A DNA stretch of 64,000 nucleotides from Penicillium oxalicum (taxonomy: Eukaryota; Ascomycota; Eurotiomycetes; Eurotiales; Aspergillaceae), in assembly GCF_001723175.1 (NCBI RefSeq), contig NC_064650.1, forward strand, positions 2,542,001 through 2,606,000. Reading direction: 5' to 3'. Made by a program: the position numbers and the translations under genes. The notes under the pieces are model-generated. The model saw only the letters and a list, made by a program, of their open reading frames with translations. It did not search any database and had not been told where the DNA came from. The number at the start of each line of letters is the position of its first letter. Position 1 is the first letter of the stretch. This document shows positions 23,744 to 37,432 of the stretch, in pieces.

Positions 23744-25440
23744 TCAAAGCTCATCATCATCCGTCTCTCCCGCCGTCTCCTCGTCTTCTCCTCGAACGTT
23801 CAAGTTTGACTGGGTTTCCTGTGCCTGTAGCTGTGTCTGTGCCTGTGCCCCGGTCCTCGCTCCCCGTCTTGAGAATGGCAGTTCGCGTCGCGGGGGAGGC
23901 GTGGTCTCTTTGGATTGAGTCTTGAGATCCGGTGCGGTTGGCTTGGATGATTTTCCTGCGGGCTTGTGTTGCTGAGGCGGGGATGGTTTTCTCATTGTGG
24001 TTGGTTCTTCTTTTTGCTCCGGTTGATCATCATCATCGTCGGTTGCGGTTTCTTCGTCGGTGTTTACATGCTCGAATCTCTCTTCTTCCGCTTGCTCCTC
24101 TTCTTCGTCTTCCAAGGGCTGTGGGGTGGATCTCTCCTCGTCCTCATCGTCGGTTTCTTCGTCGTCCCCTTCTGGCTTTTGGGTTGGGGCCCTCTGGTCA
24201 ATGTCCATCTTTTCAAAGCCAGAGTCCGAGTCCGACTGCGAGTCTTCGTCGTTTGTGCCCGCTGCCGATGCCGGTCCTTTTCTCTTGGTGGATGTATGGC
24301 CGGGTTCTCCTTGACGAGGTCTGCTGCTGCTGCTGCTGCTGCTAATTGCTGCCTGGATTTCGGCAACTGTGGTGGTGACTAGTTAGTACTCTCGCGTCTC
24401 CTCCATCATCTATAATCCAGATGGGAAGAAGATGAACCCAAATAAACCGAGATCGAATCACATCGAATCAAAAACATACCTCTCTTCGGGTCCGGTGTTG
24501 CACACGCCAAGAGACGCTGCTGATTGCGAATCTTGAGTTTCTTCTGGTTCAGCAGCTGCACAAAATTGGCCATTAATTGTTTATCATGGGTAGATTTGCT
24601 CTCGATGAGTATGCTCAGTTGCATTTTCAATTTGAGGATGGTGTCTTCGGCATTGTGAATGCGGTCTGTCAGCGTGGTGACTTGGGATTGAAGGCTCTCG
24701 GCATTGGATACGGCGAGAGCGGTCCATTCAAAGAGGGCGATCTCTTGGTCTTCATCTTGTTTGAGAATGATGGAGCCGAGTCTTTGCTGTGCGGGGGGAG
24801 GGGGAACGAATTGTGAGAAAAGGATGATCGTATGGGTGGAAAAAGTAGACCGGACAGTAGGCTTACCGTGATCTCTTGCACTCTTTTCCGGATCGTGATG
24901 ACGATTTCTTGGTCTTGACCTCCTCCCTTTCCCTCGGAGATACTGGCAGACGCTTCGACTCCGGTGGTCCACGATGGATCCTCCTCGGTCGAGACGGGCT
25001 CCTGTTTGAGGACATGGGCGATGACTGCCATCCATTCTTTATCCGAACCCTGGTAATGTTTGTTTCGGAGCGCTTGCACCCGGGATTCACGGACTGAAGT
25101 ACCTGTTAGTGTGTTTTTTCTGTAAAGGGACTCTTGATAGTGCGAGTCGACTTCCAATCCATTATGATTCTGTTTTTTTTTTCTCTATTTATTTTCTGAT
25201 TTTTCATTTTTCATTTTGCTTCTCTCTTTTTTTTTTGGTGGGGATATTGACGTATTCTCACGATTCCTCGGGGTGGAAAGAGAGATACTGACTGGATGCT
25301 ACATATGGATGCTCCCCTTCGGTGCCGACGAGGGTCAAATCTAACGAGGCCTGGCCCTGACCCGCCTGAGAGACCTGTACCAGGACATGAGAATGCGGCT
25401 TGTCCGACCGAGGAATGCGCAACACCTGGGGTGAGGACAT
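23744..25440 (-). CDS. XRCC4/Lif1-like non-homologous end-joining factor
   Basis: Likely partner of DNA ligase IV in double-strand-break repair. Exons 25440-25293, 25093-24867, 24786-24480 and 24366-23744 join in frame to 434 residues. Residues 1-125 read as an XRCC4-type head domain: VLRIPRSDKPHSHVLVQVS, then DLTLVGTEGEHPYVASIRES. A long coiled coil follows at about 126-225, with heptad-like VTTLTDRIHNAEDTILKLKM and LMANFVQLLNQKKLKIRNQQ. The rest is disordered: a run of six Ser encoded by an AGC repeat (minus strand of 24320-24341), an acidic region (DDEETDDEDEE), a basic patch and an acidic end. Head, coiled coil and acidic tail are the XRCC4 layout. Sequence identity in this family is low, so the call rests on architecture plus head motifs. 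XLF/Nej1 is the main alternative. Confidence 0.78.
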
Positions 25441-28400
25441 GAGGGAAGATGACCCGATGAGGCTGTCAATGAGATAGATTCTTCTGGTACCAGTTGAAGA
25501 TGGTGATCCAAGAGATTCAAGATGGACGGTTGCGCGTGACTTCGTTTGGCTGGACGAAAACAAGACGGTGGGTCTGCGGGCAAGAGCCGCACGAGCCAAA
25601 GGGTTGCCTGGAGGGAATCCACCGAGTCTTGTTTGGTGGTGCGGGCGCCTCGGTCTGCAAAGTCATTCTTTTTTTTTTCCCCTATAGAATATAGTCTTGA
25701 GTCGGAGCATGAATTCCTGCCAAATGTCATCGGCATCTTGAGTCGTGGGAATTTGCCAAGGATCGTGGTGAGGTGGACTAAGTGACGAGAATGATATGTA
25801 ATTATTGACCTTGACCTACACTACTATACTACTGAGTACTTAGTACACGACTCCATCACTACTCGCATGACTTGGTGAGGACAGTCCTGCCTGTTCTGAC
25901 GTTATGGTACCTCATCCTTTAGTCTAGTAGGGTCCTGCACAGAACTGGTCCATGTGAGACGGCGAGTGAGTGTCCATTTCTTGATGGAATGATGGGACTG
26001 GCTCCAACGCTTCCACTCAGCAAAGGCGGTCTCGACGGGTCCAGACACTTGAGACTCGAGCTCCACCTGTTGATCAACGAGACGAGTTTCCTTGCCAAAT
26101 CCTTAGTTCCAGACTGTCGCCCAGCAACTGGCAAGCCCGTCGGCTTGGCTGTGCCTGACTGGGGGTCACAAATTGGCAGTTTGGCAGACTTTTTCATTGC
26201 TGACTCGTTCCGACTCCTTGGATCCCTCTTGATCTTCTTAAACGCAGCTTGCCCGTCCATTTGTCCCGTCTCTCTTCTTGCTGGGTTGCGGGCGGGCGCG
26301 CAAAGCGTCGAGGCATTCATCGGCCGCGCGGGAGGTTGGGCCTGGAACACAACCCCGTGACGGTGGTTGTGTTACGGGAGAATTGTGTCGCCCATGGACA
26401 ATTGGGGGGTTGACATGACGAGACCGAGTGTGATCCCACCCCGGTGTCTCACCTGTCAGCGATGATGTAGAACATCATCGTCGGGGTGGCGGATGATCGA
26501 TATCAATCTATCCAGCCACATGGAACCTCCACCTCCGTGGAGTCCTCCGTCACGGTCCTTTCGTTTCGGTCCATCCAGCTTGCCTCGACGATCATTCACG
26601 ACATGTGGCCGCGTCATGCATGGCTGCATGCGAGAGGAAGGACTCGTCCACTGCTTCACTCTTTTGGTCGATAGGATTCAAAAGACTGCATCATAGTTGA
26701 TACCGTAGCATGCGTATAGAGCACCCGCGACTCGCCCGATCATAAACGGCCAATATTAACCAAGTCTGGAAGGTCCACCTTTTTTTTCATTTTTTTTATC
26801 TTTATTTTTTTTTAATTCTGACTGCATAGCCATGACACTGTTCTATACAGTTCACCAGGTCTGGTTTCGACTGTGGAGTTGTTGACCTGATCACTGGAGG
26901 CCAAATTGAAACATATGTAAACACCTTTGTACAGTACTCAGTACGGTATGTGGTACGTCACGCTGGCGTCGAGTCACGGTACCTCTTCCTGGTCAGCGCG
27001 CACAGTCCGCCTCGACTCAAAATTGCGCACCGCCAATGGAGACGGATGGTTCCTCTTTTCTCTCTGATCTGTTGCTGTTTCCCCCCCCCCACCCCCCCCC
27101 CCCCCCGGCAGCAGAGACGAACCGATGTGACGGGGGCCAAACAACAGAGACCGCAAACTCCAAGAGTGCCGCAGGAACACACGTCCTGCAGCTCGCAGAG
27201 CACCTCAAAGTGGGCCATCTCGTGGCAACAGAAGTGGTTCCCAGGAGCGCACGAGTCCACCCGTCAAATCGTAGCCCGCCAAAGTCGATAGTCCGGCCCC
27301 AGGGGGGAATCCACCGCGCCTAACTTTACCTGCGAGTCCTGTGGGACTGGACGCTGGGAGCTTCCGAGCTCTCCAAGCCTGCCAAACAAATTAAAAATCG
27401 GGGGGACAGAGCCGATCTGTTGTGTTGATGACGGAGTGCACCCTGTATCACCCGGGGGGACACCGATAGTATACCCAGATCATATTGTACATAAAACTCC
27501 GTACGGGATGGAGAGTTGGCCGACTCAATTCCTCAGTGCGTGCAAGCATCATGATCATGCTGGTCCAAGCTGTACCTGAGACATTGCCGACCGGCGACAG
27601 CTCCTAATTATAGGCGAGCGCCGTCAAGCTCAGACGTCTCGGTACGCAAGTGCCCAATGCCCGTCCCCATCATTCGATTCATTTACCACCGTCCCAGTAC
27701 GGAGCTTGTAAACCACCTCCTCCCCCTCACGACTATCATTTTGAGTTGATTTCCGCGTGTTGGAAGATCGTCGAGCGTGAGATTGTACATACGACATCCA
27801 CCGACTACCACCTGTTTTCCACAGGAGGCCAGACTCGGTCATTCCGTGTGATCAGTCCAAGGACCTTCAGGCCATCTTCAGGCACGACCACCACCCCCTG
27901 GCACGGTCCTCCCGGTCCCCGTCCTCCACGAGGAATTCACCCTCCCCTCTCAAATTCCAGCCTTAGCTGCAAACCACCTGCAACTATCGATTATGACTAC
28001 GAGGGCCTCCCCAAACGCTCACTTCCTTTGACGCTGTCCTACATCCTCCCCCCCCGGCAAGGGAACCCCACCAAAAAGTGTGTCTCTCACGAGTCCTGCC
28101 TCCACGAATCAGCGCAACGGGAGTCCTCCGTCTGTCACTCCGACCTCTCTCTCGCTCTCTCTCGCTGTCTTCCGTGCACGACGATTGTCTCATCCCGACG
28201 ACCCGAGCCCCCTAGCATCGTTTCACACCACCTGAAAAAGTATTGACACCGAATGCAATTACAGCTATTGTTTGCGGCTGGGTTAAACACGTGAGAAGAG
28301 AAGGAGAGAAGAAGGGAAGAAAAAAAACCATCTCAACCCCCACACACACCCACCGGCATTGATGAGTTTCTGTACGGCATGATATCGATGCTGTTTTATT

Positions 28401-28604
28401 CTTACTGCGTGTCCATGTCAGCGTCGTGAAGCCTGGCGCTTGCACTCGATCCAGCGACTGAACAACCCCAAACAAACCTCAATTATCTACTACCCCCACG
28501 GCTCACGACTCACGATCACCTCGTTGCATGACGCGGAAGACCTACACGGAATCAGCTCGTGGGAGACAGATTCAAGTCGGCGTATCTGTGTTCATTGTTC
28601 CACC
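25441..28604. other. Long divergent intergenic region
   Basis: About 3.2 kb between the XRCC4-like gene (-) and byr4 (+). Several short frames occur, none with family features. A near-pure C tract (C10-A-C15) lies at 27081-27106, giving a G-run on the minus strand. T-rich stretches lie at 26780-26812. The last kilobase is pyrimidine-rich on the plus strand, as expected upstream of a fungal gene. Confidence 0.5.
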
Positions 28605-31600
28605 ATGGAGCTACCGCACGCGCCGCCTACCCGACCGCATGGAACTGACGAGGTCATCGAGTGCTGGGACGATGATGATGATCTGCAATTCAATGAAAGT
28701 GTCCAGTTCCGCACCGCCTCCAGCACCGGCTCGCTCGCCAACTGCTCATTTCGCCCGTCCGGACACCGTGATTCCATCTCGTCGCGTCTCTCGGCTCGCT
28801 CCGATCTGGATTCAAACGCCGGCGACGAGGACTGGCAAGTCCTCCTGCACGAGAATGACGATTTCTCCAAGGAAGAGGCGTTGGCCTCGGCCAAGCATGC
28901 TGGCATTCCCATCCCCTCCGATATTCCCAGCTCGGCCCTCATCGGAGGGGCCATTAAACGTCTATCCGCCCGCAAATCCAAACGAACCTTTGTCGACGAC
29001 TGGTCGGAGGACGTCGAGCTCCCCAGTCCCGATGCGGTGCTTCAATTGAAGACGCCGCGCGAAAACACCTTTCCCGAGTCACTACGACACCTTGGATCGA
29101 CGGCGACCAGTCCCGTGAAATCGTCGGCCGTCTCAAATTGGGAGGTTGACCTGTCCAGCCGCTTGCAGGCGGCCTTTGTACCCCTTTCTCGCTTCCAGGA
29201 CGACCACGACTTTGACGAGGATCTGGACATTCCGACGATCAAAGTGCCCGCACCCCGCTCCCCCCAAAAGATGGCCGAGTCCTTGGCTCAGTCCACACTC
29301 GCCGGCGCCCGGGACGCGGAGGACTTTGACGAGGATTTTGAGCTCCCCACGGACGATCAGCCACTCCAGCTGAGCCAGCAAAAGGCTCGGGCCGAGGTGG
29401 TGAGTCCCAGCCTAGACGACTTTGATCTTGACTGGTCGGAGGGAAGTATCGGGGTGCGAGTAGGAGGGACGGCGCGCGACGGCCGATCCCTGCCTAGCTC
29501 CTCGATCTCTATCGCCAGCCCGAGTGTCTCCAGCTGCTTGACCGCGGAGAGTGAGGAGGATGGTCTAGATGGGATTTTGTTCCCGGAAGGACAGTTGGAT
29601 TTCCATGCCTCGCTCCAGCGACGACAAGAAGCTCCACCGACCCACGAATCTACGAGAGAAGAAGCAGACCGCCACAAGGAAACGCTCTCGCCCGAGGGCG
29701 ACGACTTCTTTGCCGGCATCGAAGTGGACCACGGGCGAGCTTTTGTGCCCGGGAAAATGACATTCAATCCCAACGTCAAATGCAAGACGGAATTCCCAAC
29801 CAGCCCTACGCGTCGGCCTGCGACGACCCTCACCTTCACCAACACCAGCGGAGGGTCTCCGCGAACTCGCCTTCCCCGACTCTCCGGCCATGAACGCCCT
29901 CGATCGACTCATCTGGAGACGGTCTCCGAGAGTGGCGCCCCGCTCTCCAAGTTCCGCCGCTCCCAGTCCCGACTGGGCCATTCATCACAGTCCTCGGTGT
30001 CGAGCATGCCCGCCACGGGCACAAAATCGCCATCCCCTACGCCCAGTCTGTCCAGCCGGCGACTGGCTGGGTCTCGAACGACCAAGGAAAGCCCTCCCGC
30101 CAGCGTGGAAGAGCGCCGGCCGTTGCCGCGCCAGCTGCGCACCAAACGATCTTTACCCTCCATCCGCGGGGCCGCCTCGGCTGCATCCGCGTCGGCCTCG
30201 CAGCACACCCCTTCTCACGCGGCTGGCTCTACTCGTATCTCCCTGTCGCGACCCAAGACTCCCGTGGAGCGCACCGTCGCCCAGGAGGGTCGAGGCTCCC
30301 TCCGCCGCAGTCAAGGTCCCTACCTCTCCACCGCGGCGTCGGAGCGGCGGTCTCAGAACTCTTCTCTCACGACTTATCGTTCATCCCGCCGTAGCAACTC
30401 GGACAGCTCCGGTGACCTCCTCGGGAATCCAGGAACCTTTTCGCGGCTCTCGCGGCCCTCACGCCCGGAGAACCTGCGACTGAGTCTGGATGAATCTCGC
30501 ACCGATCACGCGGCCTCCGGCAGTGGCACTAAGCGAACCCTGACGAAACCAACCCGTCGACGCCATTTCGGGGATGGGACGGAACTGGAATCCTTTGATG
30601 ATCTACCCACCTCGGCGTCGCTGGAAAGCAAATTTACCAAATATCCTGCTGGACGCGGCGCGCCTCGCTCTGTGCGATCTCGACTCAGTCAAAGCCGCAG
30701 TACGCCTCCCATTGAATCCCCCACCCTGCAATTCACCCCTCCGTCGGCCAGCAAGCCATTGAAGACCACTCCGCGGTTCGCCCAAGATACCAATGCGTCG
30801 CGCAATGCACGTGAGCAGCGGATTGCCTCTTTGAACTCCCGTACCCGAGACACCAACCACGCCATCAACATCACCACCCCTCTTTCCTCGTTGACCTCGA
30901 ATTGGAAACCCCACTCGACGGTGCCTCGCGTTTCGCCTGGCGCGGCATCTGTACGAAGCCGCAAGACCAAACCCGTGACCAAGTCTTCCTCCAAGCCCCA
31001 GCTGATCAAGCCTCTGGGGTCCGGAGTGCACGAGTCCAAATGTAAGATCCCGAGATCAGAGGTCCACCTTTCCCTGACCTTCATTGCCAATTTGACCTGC
31101 CTTTTCCCCCCCCCCCCCTTGCTGCTGCTCCCCTGCCCTTGCGTGTTTTATTTTACTCTGCTTTGCCCCCTCCCGCAAATTCCGCGTGCATTACACAGTT
31201 CAGTGCTGACCATGCTGTTCAGCCGTGAGAGGGATGCGGTACAACCCGTCGACCTATCGGTGGGAAGGCAATGAGAACTTGATTCAAGAATTTGATGCAG
31301 TTGCTGCGCCAAAGTCGCCGAAACCGGCGCCGGCTCTCATCACCAACGTGGGCCCCCTGAATAATGTCCAGTCGGTCGGTGGCATGATCTTTGATCCCCA
31401 GCGCATGTGTTGGCTCAAGGCCTCCGCTTTGGAAGCCAGCGCATCTGGTAGCGGCCCCCTTGAAGACGAGGATGATGTCTTGGCTGGACTGGATGACCTG
31501 GATGACGACAAGACCGCGGGTCCGACTCGCCGCAACTCGGGCGCCCTGGGCCATCCGTCACCCTACACCCCCGGTGGCGAGTATGGCAGCGCCGGCGAGT

Positions 31601-31794
31601 CCTCTGATGACTGCCCCATTACGGAGGAATTTGACGTGGGGCCGGAATTCATCCGACGACAGCGCGCGGAAGAAGACAAATGGAGACGAAAGGTGGCGAA
31701 ATGGGTTGGTCCTGCTCGTGGAGATCGAGACCAGCAGTGGCGATGGACCATCCGTGATTTGGTGGCCGAGGAGCTGGGTCACGCTTTTGGCTAA
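28605..31794 (+). CDS. Byr4/Bfa1-type septation checkpoint protein
   Basis: Regulatory half of the two-component GAP (Byr4-Cdc16 in fission yeast, Bfa1-Bub2 in budding yeast) that inhibits the Spg1/Tem1 GTPase and so restrains septation or mitotic exit at spindle pole bodies. Exon 1 28605-31041 and exon 2 31223-31794 (intron 181 bases, GTAAGA..TTCAG) give 1002 residues. The start is in a good context (CACCATGG). The protein is mostly disordered and Ser/Arg/Pro-rich, with repeated acidic modules: DEDWQVLLHENDDFS, the motif FDEDLDIP, and FDEDFELP. The C-terminal exon holds the most conserved blocks, GMRYNPSTYRWEGNE and GGMIFDPQRMCWLK, and a final helical segment. Pairing of these two Tyr/Trp-containing blocks is characteristic of Byr4/Bfa1. 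Confidence 0.88.
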
Positions 31795-34700
31795 CAGGGG
31801 CCTCCTTTCCCTTGGTGGCATCAGCCAGTCGGAGAAACGACTGCGCATCGGGAGGGAAAACAAGAACAAAGAAGCAAAAGAAAAAAAAAGAAAAAGAAAA
31901 AGGAATGGCGAGTGTACGGCAGTACCTGATTATATTGTCTCCCAGAGGCAAAGAGAGACGGATGGCATCAACCATCATCCTCAACTTGAAGAGGATATCG
32001 ATCCCCTCGACGTGATCAACGGTTGAGGTGGATTTCTGGCGTTGTCTCATCGCTGGCGGGCTTTGGACCACGATGAAATTATTGGAGAAGCGTTTTTGAG
32101 GGTGGGCAAAAAAAAAAAACCACCGACCAGCCCACCTCATTCGACATCTTCTTTCTCCTCCACGAACTTATGACGCGAAAGACATGGAATCTTCTTACAT
32201 GCATCCTGTCTTCATTGGCCATGATGAAATTGGCTAAACGATCTTTACGGCTGTACCAGTTGGCGGTTCTAATGTTGCTTTTTTTTCCCCTTATACATTT
32301 TGCTCTCTCCCCTCCACTTCTTTATGGGAAGAACAGAGGGGGAGCGAGACGGCGGCGTGTTTTCAGTCGTCCATGACTTGCTTGGTTTTTGTGTGTTTTG
32401 TCTTTGACTCTTTGGCCCTCTCCCTCACCCCCCTTCCTCTTCCCTTGGACTCCCCGAGTCGCTGGCATCCTGTAACTATACGATTTTAACCTGCCAATTG
32501 CACCACCCCTCCCTCTCTTCCTCCTCCTGGCCACTTCCTTTAATATCCCGGAGCGTACTGCACAGCATTGGACATACTCTTTCTACATGGTGTATGCAAT
32601 GGGACCTAATGATGAACATGTGTCATTTCACTTCTTTTGATCTTCCAAGTTCGAGTGGGGTGCCCTCGTTGAGCGTATGGACTTGGATATGGTAGAATAC
32701 TCGGTCGTAGTCGATGAGTTCCTGGTCGTCGAGTTGAACCCTCTCTGTTGTGGAGATGGAGGGGGAGATATTTGCGAGAAAAATAGAAAAGAGAGCCGTC
32801 CAGTTTGACGAAGATGGTAGTCTCATTTGCATTTGTCAAGGCCTATTGTTATCATTGATCTTGATGGCTGTCTATAGATGACGTGCAGGGATTGTCCTGG
32901 CGGTCTTGACTGAATCCTTCCATCTTCTCCCGTGGGGTCTTCTTTGCTTCCCTACGATATGATCTGCATGCATCTGCGGGCTTTTTTTTCTCTTCCCCTG
33001 CCATCATGACTCTTCTCATGCATTCATGTCTTCCAATGAGGACTTGGGTTGCTTGTAGTTGTACTCCCCCTTTCTCTTCCAAATACCCCCAGTCTCCCCG
33101 GCTACTTACATGGATCATCGATTGAATCTTCTTGATCGTGTTCTCTCTCTCTGTCTCTGTCTCTCTTTTCTTTTTCTATTTCCCAAGATCCAAATTAGAA
33201 AGAAGATGGAAGATGTTGGGAGGGGGGGGTTTTTCTTATCAATTTACAGGGAAGATCCACGTTCACTCTATCCTGGTCCGGTTCTCTTCGGAATGAGATC
33301 AGAGGAGATGAAACGGATGTTCATTTGATGCGCTCGAGGTCTGTGTTCAACTTGCTCATGGTTGGATGGGGATCCTCGATGCTGACTCGATCTCGAAGAG
33401 TAGCGTGAATAGTATTTGCAACTCGAGTCTAAAACGGGAGACTCGACACCTTTTTTTTTCTAGGGTGAGGAAGGGGGTCCAGTGTCGTGTGTCGTGTGTT
33501 AATCTCTGAGACTCTTATTCACAGATAAGATTGTTCTAGTATTGTATCTCTGGTTCTTGAGTTCCCAGCTTGTTTCTTTTTTTTCCATTCTTTTTTTATT
33601 TATTTTTCTCTTACTCTGCTTCCTCCTGTCATCCCTGTCATGTGGAAGTTTGGTTTCACCTCTTCATCCCATATCCATGCACTGGGAGGAAGCAGTTCAA
33701 CTTGACTCGTGCAGTGCACTTCCACTGCATCTGATTTTTTGGGCTCGGGAAGCAGCATGGTTACACACCGGGTGGTCGATGGGTGGAAGGAGAGAACGGA
33801 GACGAGGTTGGACAATGGGTGATCTTTTGGTATTCCATGTCTACTTTGGATTTTTTTCATGGTATTTGTAATTGATTTTCCTTTTTTCTCTCTCCATGTC
33901 TATTGATCTTGTTGATGAGGGTTGGCTTTCAAATCGTCTATGTGTGTGTGTTTTTTGTCTAGATCTTGTCGTCGGGAACTACGAGAGATCGGGAACTATA
34001 GTTTTGGTACAAACTCGAACTTGAACAAACCTCTTGGAAATCTTGAAAACAAAAAAAATCCCCTCCAAACAATCAAGATCAAATCATCTATCCACATACT
34101 GGTCCGTCTCAATGTTTTTCCCAATTCACGGTATTCAATGGTCCTTTCCCCGGTGGGAAACGTGTCGAGTCGTCTCATTTGTCCACGCTCTCTGCACACA
34201 GGATTTGGGCCAAACGCAGGCCATCCGGTCATCCCGCATGCCGTCCTTGTGCATTGGATTGATTGCCGGTGAGGACAGTCATAGTACTTACCCACACCAA
34301 CCGACAATCTGACTGGTCTGGGCAAGGCACCTATTCTCCTACTGTGGTCTCATTGGTCTATCTGGTATGTACGATGGACGGGATCGTCAACACCGTCTCC
34401 ATGGTCCAATCTGCTTGTGCCCTGACATCAATGCCACGTCAAGAGGGAGAGAGAGAGAGAGAGAGAGGATACTGCAACCGCCACAGATTGGTTCTACGTC
34501 CAGACAGCTCAACGCTATTTGGATTCTGGCAAGGGCAAAGAGGAGATTGTAGAACGGTAGAGTGTACTTTCTTTGAATCTTGGGCTTATTTTTATATGTT
34601 ACTTCTTGTTCTCATTCCATGAATGACAGATCCTTCCTTTTTTTTGTTTTCATTTCCAGAGGGAAGAGGGCAACCAGAATAGGATATTGATCATGTTTGA

Positions 34701-37432
34701 TGTTTGGCAGTGAGGGTTTGCCACAGAACAATCTCGGGGCGATTTTCATGAGATGCGTCGGGCGTGGGGGATGATTGTCTCTGGCCATGACGGGTTCCGA
34801 GGGGGGTTGACTTCTTCCCCGCTGCGTCTCTCTGCGCCTCACTTTGTCTCTCTGGACGTGTTCCTCCTTTTCTTTTCTTTTTTTCTTGTTCTCTCTTGTC
34901 GTATCGTATGTCTTCTCTGCTCCATTGTTTCCCCTCTGCTTATGGTCCCAACGGCTCTATTCTAGCCCCCCCGTTAGGCTTTGTCGGACCCGAGAGGTTC
35001 TTCCCACTTCCTCCAGGTATCTTTGCTCGTGGCCCGGTGGTTGCGTGGACTCGGACTCTCGACATCCAGGCTCCCCAAGGTGCAGGTTAGGCTGCGGTGA
35101 TGATGGGGAATACTCTTTCTCTCTCTCTCTCTCTTTTCTCTTCTTTTTTTTTTTGCCTCTTCATCCCCCGACATCCGCCTTCATATGTTTGATACTATTT
35201 TTGATTCTGATTTTAATTCGATTTTGCCCTTTTTTTTTTCCCCGACTGGCCCCCTTTTCTTCCTTCGAAACTGGTTTTTTCCCCAATCTCCTCATCCGTG
35301 TTCCCTTGCGGCAACGGCTACGTGCATTTGTTTGAACCTCGCGGGACCGGAGCAATCTTTAATCAGACTTTGTTTGACGGGAGGCAAACCTGCAGAAACG
35401 ACCAGTTCCCCTCCTAGCCACTCTCATCTCGTGTAGTTTCCAAGCCTTTTCATCGGTAGGAGAGAACAGAACCAAACAAAAGAAAAGAAAAATACAAAAA
35501 GAGAAAGGACCAGGAGAGAGTTCGAGAGAGAGAGTGAGAGAATCAGTTCCACGTACCTAAACTGTCCTCATTCTCTTCATCTCGGGTACCCTCCCCTGCT
35601 TTTCGGGAGGCATGTCCGGACGAGGATGATCGACCTCTCGGAAACCAACGTTGTTCCGTGGGCGATCCTGCACGTTCACATTGTCGCTTCCTCCCTTGGT
35701 GATGTTTCGGTCGGGGAGGACTTAATTGTCCCCGCGGTACAATTGTCGTGATGCGATGCGATGTGGTGCGGTGCCATGGCCCTGCCAGAGCCCGACCCGA
35801 CAAGGAGGGAAAAAAAAAAAAAAAAAAAAAAAAAAGAAGCGCGCCGACTTTGTATACTCGCTCTCATAGGTGGCCTCGACCAGCCCAACGTGGCTGGTCC
35901 ATCAAGACCTCCCCGTTGGGATGTGAGGTCTGGAAGATGATGTATCCCTGCTCTTGTTGAGGATGGTGAGGCTGTTTGTCAACACAGAGTGAGCTGGGGA
36001 GGCAAGAAGTGGAGAGGAGAGCTTTTAGAACCGAGATGAGGAGTCCTGTGGTAGAGTATTCTTGTGGTACCCAGATGGATAGTACATTTTGTGTACACTT
36101 GACACTTGTTGGACATCTTGATTGCAAAGTACAGCATAGGAGTCATACTGTAAGCTCTTGATCTCGTGTACCTGTTTGTTGACCTCGATGTAATCCATTT
36201 TACTATATCTTTTGTTTTTCTTTTCTTTTTCCTTTCTGGGGAGATTTGTCGCCCTCGAGACTGCACGGGCCGCAAAGATAGTCGATGACCACGAACCCTA
36301 GTCGTCTGCATGCACACTGTGTATGAAGGATACCGGCCCAAGAGGATTTGCATTCGCGATGCGGTTCATCAAGACTCTTTCGGAATCGGGTCACGGGGTT
36401 CTTCTCATCTCCGCTTGAGCTCTTTGGGAGCTTGGAATTCATCCGTCTTTGCCTGAACCCGAAAACCCGTACCTGGCAGACCAGAGCAGCGCCGTGGTCC
36501 ATCATCCGAGTTCTGGATCTTTTGTTTGTCTCTTCTTCTCTGTTTCTGTTTCTTATTTTTGCTCTTTTTTTTTCTCATTACCGCGCGCCCCTCCCCTTGT
36601 ACCATGCCATTTGCTGCCGGGCCTCCAGGGATCCCCCCTCTGTTGGCAAAGCTATCCACTTTGGGCTTCTGCTCGGCTTTGCTGGACTCGGCTTGTCTTG
36701 AAGCTGCTTGGCTTCGAGCTCTGAGGGACCAGACGGGGCGTGGTCTTGTGCACGGTTGGGATGGCCCTTGGGCATGCTAACATGGACCTTGCAGATTCGG
36801 AGAAAGGAATCTTGCCATCGATGGCGGGTTCCTTTTAATAGGAGATGTCGCACCCTCTTTTTTTTGGACTCTAGTTTATATTCTTGCTGAAACTCAATTG
36901 GAAGCTTATAGTTAGACCAACTGCTTTTTTTTGGGTGATTTTGAACTCGATTTCTATCTTGTTTCCGTTGGACTCGACAACATACACTCGACCTTGATTA
37001 TCAAGACGCCCTCTTCTCTCTCTTTCTGTCTCTTCCTCTTCCTCTTTTTTTTGACAATTTTTCTTTCGGGAATTCGAGGACTTGATCTATACAAACGAAT
37101 TACGATTCATCTCATCGTTTCGAAGATCTCGAGTCTGGAAGGATACACTCATTTGATACATTCCGTTCTCTGTGCTCCGACTTGCGACTGCCTTTGCAGA
37201 CTTACTGTCTCGTCAAACCAGTGATCTTCTTTCCTCCGTAATCTGTGCATTCGACCCATTGCTGCTATTGCAATCTCAACTTGTGCCTCTTTCCCTCAGA
37301 CCAAGTGCTCAAAAACACAAGAGAAAGCGACAGGTCTCAAGGCGAGAAGAACCTGGCTTTACGGCATTTTCTCCCAACCCAGTCTCCTCCATCGACACTG
37401 CTCATTCTCATTCTCTCTCTATCTTCTGCAAG
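31795..37432. other. 5.6-kb gene-free interval upstream of the H2C2 regulator
   Basis: No coding region is supportable on either strand. The interval is dominated by plus-strand pyrimidine tracts (for example 33139-33180, 35112-35155, 36521-36573, 37016-37054), a GA microsatellite at 34446-34467, and a 26-base A run at 35810-35835. CA/TG levels look normal, so this is not RIP-mutated repeat DNA. The likely content is byr4 3' flank, a long promoter and leader for the downstream gene, and possibly an unannotated non-coding transcript. Confidence 0.5.
34446..34467. repeat. GA dinucleotide microsatellite
   Basis: A short uninterrupted run of GA repeats within the gene-free interval, with a matching CT run on the other strand. 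Confidence 0.8.

Noticed and set aside
23744..23760. C-terminal Asp-Asp-Glu-Leu of the XRCC4-like protein resembling an HDEL/KDEL ER-retrieval signal, with ERD2 in the same window
   Set aside because: The protein has no signal peptide and has a nuclear repair-protein architecture. The DDEL ends an acidic tail and is coincidental.
27650..28246. 198-codon plus-strand open frame upstream of byr4
   Set aside because: It is Pro/Ser/His-rich, arising from pyrimidine-rich promoter sequence, with no domain features or supporting splice pattern.
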